This document shows, one piece after another, positions 13,889 through 16,855 of a DNA stretch of 16,855 nucleotides. The translations under genes were made by a program, and so were the position numbers. Below the pieces are notes generated by a model. It was not told where the DNA came from. It searched no databases and saw only the letters and a program-made list of their open reading frames with translations. This DNA comes from RGIG4576 sp045656705 (lineage in GTDB: Bacteria; Bacteroidota; Bacteroidia; Bacteroidales; Muribaculaceae). The stretch's first letter is position 1. Each line of letters opens with the position of its first letter. The stretch covers positions 1 to 16,855 of the forward strand of contig JAZORR010000053.1 in NCBI GenBank assembly GCA_045656705.1, given 5' to 3'.

Positions 13889-15049
13889 ATGTTGTGGCAG
13901 TTGATAAAGCGTGGATGCGAAGAACTGATGAGACGGAAGGTGTTGTATGTGTGGTGTGTGGTGGTTGTGCCACTTGCTATGTCGGTGTTCTTCGTGTCGT
14001 TGTTAGATAAGGGAGTGGCAGAGCAAGTGCCGAGTGCCGTAGTAGATCTCGATCGTAGTGAAATGTCGCGCACTATTGTGAGGAATCTTGGAACAATGCC
14101 TCAGGTGGACTTGCTTTATTCGCTCGATAGTTACTCCGAGGCGATGACTCTTGTGAGACAAGGTAAGATTATGGGATTTTTTCTTGTTCCTCACAATTTT
14201 GGAGATGATGTGCTTTCCGGTCGCCAGCCTACTCTTAGTTATTATATCAATTTTGGATATATTGTTCCTGGTTCGTTGCTTGAGAAGGGCTACACCACCA
14301 TATCTATGCTTGCTAATGGTGAAGTGGTACAAGATTTATTGAGTGAGAGTGGCGTGTCGCAAGATGCCATTAATGCCATACTTCAACCCATTGCCCTCGA
14401 TGTGCATCCACTTGGGAATCCTACTATGAATTATGGAGTGTATCTTACCAATTCATTTGCACCAGGAGTGTTGGCTCTAATGGTGTTACTCGTAACTGTG
14501 TATAGCATTACAAGTGAAATCAAATATGGTAGGAGCCGAAAATGGCTTGCTTCTGCAGGCAATTCTATCGTGATGGCATTAGTGGGGAAATTGTTACCAT
14601 TCACATTGCTTTTTACGATAGTGGGGTGGGTGATGCTATTAATTTTTTACGCCATAGCAGGATATCCTATGAATGGAGAAATGTGGACGATGATGCTTGC
14701 TGTGATATTACTGGTGTCGGCGTGTCAGGCATTGGCTGTGATAGTGTGTGCTATTTTGCCCAATCCGAGATATGCACTGTCGGTGTGTTCGTTGCTTGGA
14801 GTGCTTGCCTTCTCGGTATGTGGGTATTCTTTCCCTGTGGAGGATATGTATTCAGGGGTAGGGATTTTTAGTTACATTTTGCCTATGAGATACTATTTCT
14901 TGATTTATATCGATCAAGCACTTAATGGATTAGATTGGATTTACTCCTTTGATTACTTTGCTGCTCTGCTGGCGTTCCCTCTTGCTGCATTAGTGTTTTT
15001 ACCTTTGCTCAAGCGTGCATTGTTAAAACCAATAAAATACATAGAATAA
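13889..15049 (+). CDS. ABC-2-type transporter permease (first of two)
   Basis: 386 residues, inner membrane. The topology is that of the ABC-2 (YbhR/YhhJ-like) family: one N-terminal span (about 18-39), a large periplasmic domain (about 40-188), then five hydrophobic spans (about 190-210, 230-257, 265-290, 297-315 and 357-375). SVCGYSFPVEDM (309-320) and LPMRYYFLIY (331-340) match the family's usual C-terminal motifs. There is no Walker A or B motif in the protein, so it needs a separate ATPase. It starts 4 bases after the adaptor stop and ends 9 bases before the second permease. It is similar in size and layout to the next gene but diverged, consistent with a heterodimeric pore (inference). 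Confidence 0.9.
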   Translation: MLWQLIKRGCEELMRRKVLYVWCVVVVPLAMSVFFVSLLDKGVAEQVPSAVVDLDRSEMSRTIVRNLGTMPQVDLLYSLDSYSEAMTLVRQGKIMGFFLVPHNFGDDVLSGRQPTLSYYINFGYIVPGSLLEKGYTTISMLANGEVVQDLLSESGVSQDAINAILQPIALDVHPLGNPTMNYGVYLTNSFAPGVLALMVLLVTVYSITSEIKYGRSRKWLASAGNSIVMALVGKLLPFTLLFTIVGWVMLLIFYAIAGYPMNGEMWTMMLAVILLVSACQALAVIVCAILPNPRYALSVCSLLGVLAFSVCGYSFPVEDMYSGVGIFSYILPMRYYFLIYIDQALNGLDWIYSFDYFAALLAFPLAALVFLPLLKRALLKPIKYIE

Positions 15050-15058
15050 GAAAAAATA

Positions 15059-16216
15059 ATGAAAACTTGGATTATTGATATATTTCGTGTGTGGCGAAAC
15101 GAATTTCGCATCATCTGCGCCGACGAAGGAGTGCTTATATTCCTTTTCTTGTTGCCATTTGCCTATCCTATAGTGTATTCGGCAATCTACAATCCCGAAG
15201 TGGTGAGAGATGTGCCGATAGTGGTGGTGGATGATAGCAGAAGTGCATTCACTCGAGAATATTCGCGTCATCTCGATGCTACGCAAGAATTGCAAGTGAT
15301 AGGTTATGCTGCCGATATGGATGAGGCGCGTCTCGCTATGGCCGAAAAAGATTGTTATGCTGTGCTTCATTTTCCTCGTGATTTTTCTCATAAGGTTGGC
15401 AGAAATGAGATGGCTACAGTAGAAGTCTATTGCGATATGAGTTTGCTTTTGCGTTATAAAAATGTATTTGTGGCAGTAACTACAGTTGCCGAAGAAATGG
15501 GGAAATCTATCCAAATGGAGCGAATGAATGCGTTGGAGAGCAATTTATTCCCACAATATAGTAGGGATGCCATAACTTTTACTCTTATTCCTATTGCTAA
15601 TGCCGAGCAAGGGCTTGCTACAGCAGTTATGCCGGGAGTATTGGTGCTTATACTTCAACAGTGCTTGTTGCTTGCAATATGTTTTCTCGGAGCTACTTCG
15701 CGTGAGCGTATGCTCAAGAATGGTGGGGTAGATGTTATGCAGGTAGTAGGAGTAGGTGCCTCTGCACGAATTCTTGGGAAGACTCTTTGCTATATGGTGC
15801 TGATAATCTTGCCGGCTATATTTGTGCTACATTTTGTGCCGATATTTTTTGATTTCCCGATGAATAGCGATGGATTGGAATTGGTGGCATTATTTTTGCC
15901 TTATTTCTTGGCTGTGATATTTTTTTCGATGACATTGCAACACCTTGTACCCGATAGAGAAAGTACCTTCTTATTGGTGGTGTTCACATCGGTAGCATTT
16001 GTATTCTTGTCGGGCATATCATGGCCTCGTTATGCGATGAGTGAATTTTGGAAGATTCTTGGTAACTGCCTTCCATCTACTTGGGGCATAAATGGATTTG
16101 TGGTAATGAACACTGTGGGGGCATCACTTCAAGAACAGTATGAGTCTTATATATCTTTATGGATACTCACTGGAGTGTATTTTTGTACATCTTTGGTATT
16201 GGAACACAGGCATTAA
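15059..16216 (+). CDS. ABC-2-type transporter permease (second of two)
   Basis: 385 residues, inner membrane, with the same plan as its neighbour: N-terminal span (about 25-43), periplasmic domain (about 44-185; starts DVPIVVVDDSRSAFTREYSR), then spans at about 190-211, 240-263, 276-295, 304-321 and 365-381. LSGISWPRYAM (317-327) and LPSTWGINGF (338-347) correspond to the first permease's SVCGYSFPVEDM and LPMRYYFLIY regions. No nucleotide-binding motif. It is the last gene of the exporter unit; downstream lie a convergent tRNA gene and its terminator. No clear terminator of its own is seen, though the hairpin at 16263-16294 could fold in this transcript as well. Confidence 0.9.
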   Translation: MKTWIIDIFRVWRNEFRIICADEGVLIFLFLLPFAYPIVYSAIYNPEVVRDVPIVVVDDSRSAFTREYSRHLDATQELQVIGYAADMDEARLAMAEKDCYAVLHFPRDFSHKVGRNEMATVEVYCDMSLLLRYKNVFVAVTTVAEEMGKSIQMERMNALESNLFPQYSRDAITFTLIPIANAEQGLATAVMPGVLVLILQQCLLLAICFLGATSRERMLKNGGVDVMQVVGVGASARILGKTLCYMVLIILPAIFVLHFVPIFFDFPMNSDGLELVALFLPYFLAVIFFSMTLQHLVPDRESTFLLVVFTSVAFVFLSGISWPRYAMSEFWKILGNCLPSTWGINGFVVMNTVGASLQEQYESYISLWILTGVYFCTSLVLEHRH

Positions 16217-16257
16217 TCTCCTTTTTTGAGACTGTTATAAGGTGTGTAACATCTGAA

Positions 16258-16294
16258 AAACAAGAGAGATTATGCAGTAAAGCATAACCTCTCT
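16258..16294 (-). terminator. Intrinsic terminator of tRNA-Pro(GGG)
   Basis: Arms 16263-16275 and 16282-16294 form a 13-pair stem with one G-U pair and a 6-base loop. Read on the minus strand the hairpin is followed by TTGTTTTTCAG. It sits between two converging units. Confidence 0.82.
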
Positions 16295-16298
16295 AAAT

Positions 16299-16377
16299 TG
16301 GTCGGGATGACAAGATTCGAACTTGCGACCACTCGCCCCCCAGACGAGTACTCTAAACCGGGCTGAGCTACATCCCG
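16299..16377 (-). tRNA. tRNA-Pro, anticodon GGG, with encoded CCA
   Basis: On the minus strand the acceptor CGGGATG pairs with CATCCCG. The D stem is GCTC/GAGT (one G-U). The anticodon stem is CTCGT/GCGAG with loop CTGGGGG, so the anticodon is GGG. The T stem is GCAAG/CTTGT with loop TTCGAAT. Discriminator A (16302) is followed by an encoded CCA (16301-16299). The 11-base D loop is slightly long. Confidence 0.96.
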
Positions 16378-16392
16378 CACTTTTTATATGTG

Positions 16393-16424
16393 CAAAGTTA
16401 GTAATTTTCATAAAGATACGCAAA
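16393..16424 (-). promoter_or_regulatory. Promoter of tRNA-Pro(GGG)
   Basis: On the minus strand TTTG (16424-16421) is followed, 20 bases on, by TAACTTTG (16400-16393): exact elements and spacing. The start is about 9 bases before the tRNA. Confidence 0.85.
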
Positions 16425-16438
16425 TAAATTAGGGAGTG

Positions 16439-16470
16439 TTTGTTTTTACTGAAATTTATTTTTACATTTG
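16439..16470 (+). promoter_or_regulatory. Promoter of the secreted protein gene at the right edge
   Basis: TTTG (16439-16442), 20 bases, then TACATTTG (16463-16470): exact consensus. A start near 16477 gives a leader of about 105 bases, AT-rich and without a recognised structure. Confidence 0.8.
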
Positions 16471-16582
16471 CATATTAATATATTACCCATAGTTTTATTG
16501 CTGTAAAACTATTTGTAGATAGAGTATCTAAGAACTAAAGAGAAACTAAAAAATAACTATTATTAACCTAAAACTAAAAAAG

Positions 16583-16855
16583 ATGAGAAAGGTATTACTT
16601 TCAATCGCAGTGCTTATGAGTTCTGTGGCATCTGCTCAACTTCTAAATGTGGGTACAGCCTCTAAGGTTGCTCTTCCTGAAGGAACTGAAGTTGCACAAG
16701 TAACTTTGAGCCACGACGGTTCGTTTGCTGTTATCAATAGCAACAACGGTCTTGAAAAACTAAATCTTGCTAATGGCAAGACAGTGAAAATCGCTTCTTC
16801 TGCAACATTCTCTGGTGTAGAAATCAGCGAAGACGGTAAAACCGTAGTATTCAAA
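16583..16855 (+). CDS. Secreted protein with propeller-like repeats (partial, runs off right edge)
   Basis: The first 91 codons of an open frame. Residues 1-19 form a signal peptide (MRKVLLSIAVLMSSVASAQ), so the protein leaves the cytoplasm; there is no lipobox. The following stretch contains strands ending in LSHDGSFAVI (about 43-52) and VEISEDGKTVVF (about 79-90), the S-x-D-G-x-x-x-x-F/I pattern of TolB-like or WD40-like propeller blades. Which propeller family this is, and whether a C-terminal enzyme domain or sorting signal follows, cannot be told from this fragment. Codons are rich in GCT, GGT and AAC, as in the lipoprotein gene. It has its own promoter. Confidence 0.7.
   Translation, partial: MRKVLLSIAVLMSSVASAQLLNVGTASKVALPEGTEVAQVTLSHDGSFAVINSNNGLEKLNLANGKTVKIASSATFSGVEISEDGKTVVFK

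Noticed and set aside
13309..14073. Long open frame (254 codons) on the minus strand
   Set aside because: It is a shadow of the adaptor and permease genes, rich in His, Thr, Ser and Arg with no domain pattern.
1..16855. CRISPR arrays, prophage, toxin-antitoxin or defence genes
   Set aside because: I saw no regularly spaced direct repeats and no protein with such motifs.

Overview
The window looks like a chromosomal segment of a Bacteroidales bacterium (Bacteroides/Prevotella-like; I would not name a genus from sequence alone). The grounds are: a 286-residue primary sigma factor lacking the long N-terminal region of proteobacterial RpoD; a promoter pattern of TTG or TTTG, about 20 bases, then TAnnTTTG in front of many genes; A-rich leaders without clear Shine-Dalgarno sites; a lipoprotein with an acidic Bacteroidetes-type surface-export signal; and a fimbrillin-like C-terminal block.

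Layout. (1) 1-363: the 5' part of an insertion-sequence transposase running off the left edge. (2) 491-3171, minus strand: primary sigma factor rpoD and an HtrA/DegQ periplasmic protease, each with its own intrinsic terminator. (3) 3483-3869, plus strand: the RNase P RNA gene rnpB with promoter, P1 helix and terminator. (4) 4020-5018, minus: class II fructose-bisphosphate aldolase, divergent from a GT2 glycosyltransferase (5176-5988, plus), with two promoters back to back. (5) 6197-8835, plus: biosynthetic arginine decarboxylase speA behind a structured leader of about 125 bases, overlapping truA (tRNA pseudouridine synthase) by one base. (6) 8971-9045: tRNA-Pro(UGG). (7) 9236-10264: a fimbrillin-like surface lipoprotein, followed by a separately promoted membrane-anchored coiled-coil protein of unknown function (10442-11332). 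(8) 11458-16216: a four-gene exporter operon (TolC-like outer membrane channel, HlyD-like adaptor, two ABC-2-type permeases) with no ATPase gene in the window. (9) 16299-16377, minus: tRNA-Pro(GGG), with encoded CCA. (10) 16583 to the right edge: the start of a secreted protein with propeller-like repeats.

How it fits together. Most of the window is housekeeping: transcription (rpoD), envelope proteolysis (htrA), tRNA maturation and supply (rnpB, truA, two tRNA-Pro), glycolysis (fba) and polyamine synthesis (speA). Envelope functions make up the rest: the glycosyltransferase, the surface lipoprotein, the coiled-coil membrane protein, the exporter and the final secreted protein. Gene order is mostly single-gene units with their own promoters and terminators. 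The two clear multi-gene units are speA-truA and the exporter.

I found no CRISPR array, prophage, toxin-antitoxin or recognisable defence system. The least explained items are the exporter without an ATPase, the coiled-coil protein with a C-terminal beta-rich domain, the speA leader, and a transposase whose zinc ribbon seems damaged by two compensating homopolymer changes.
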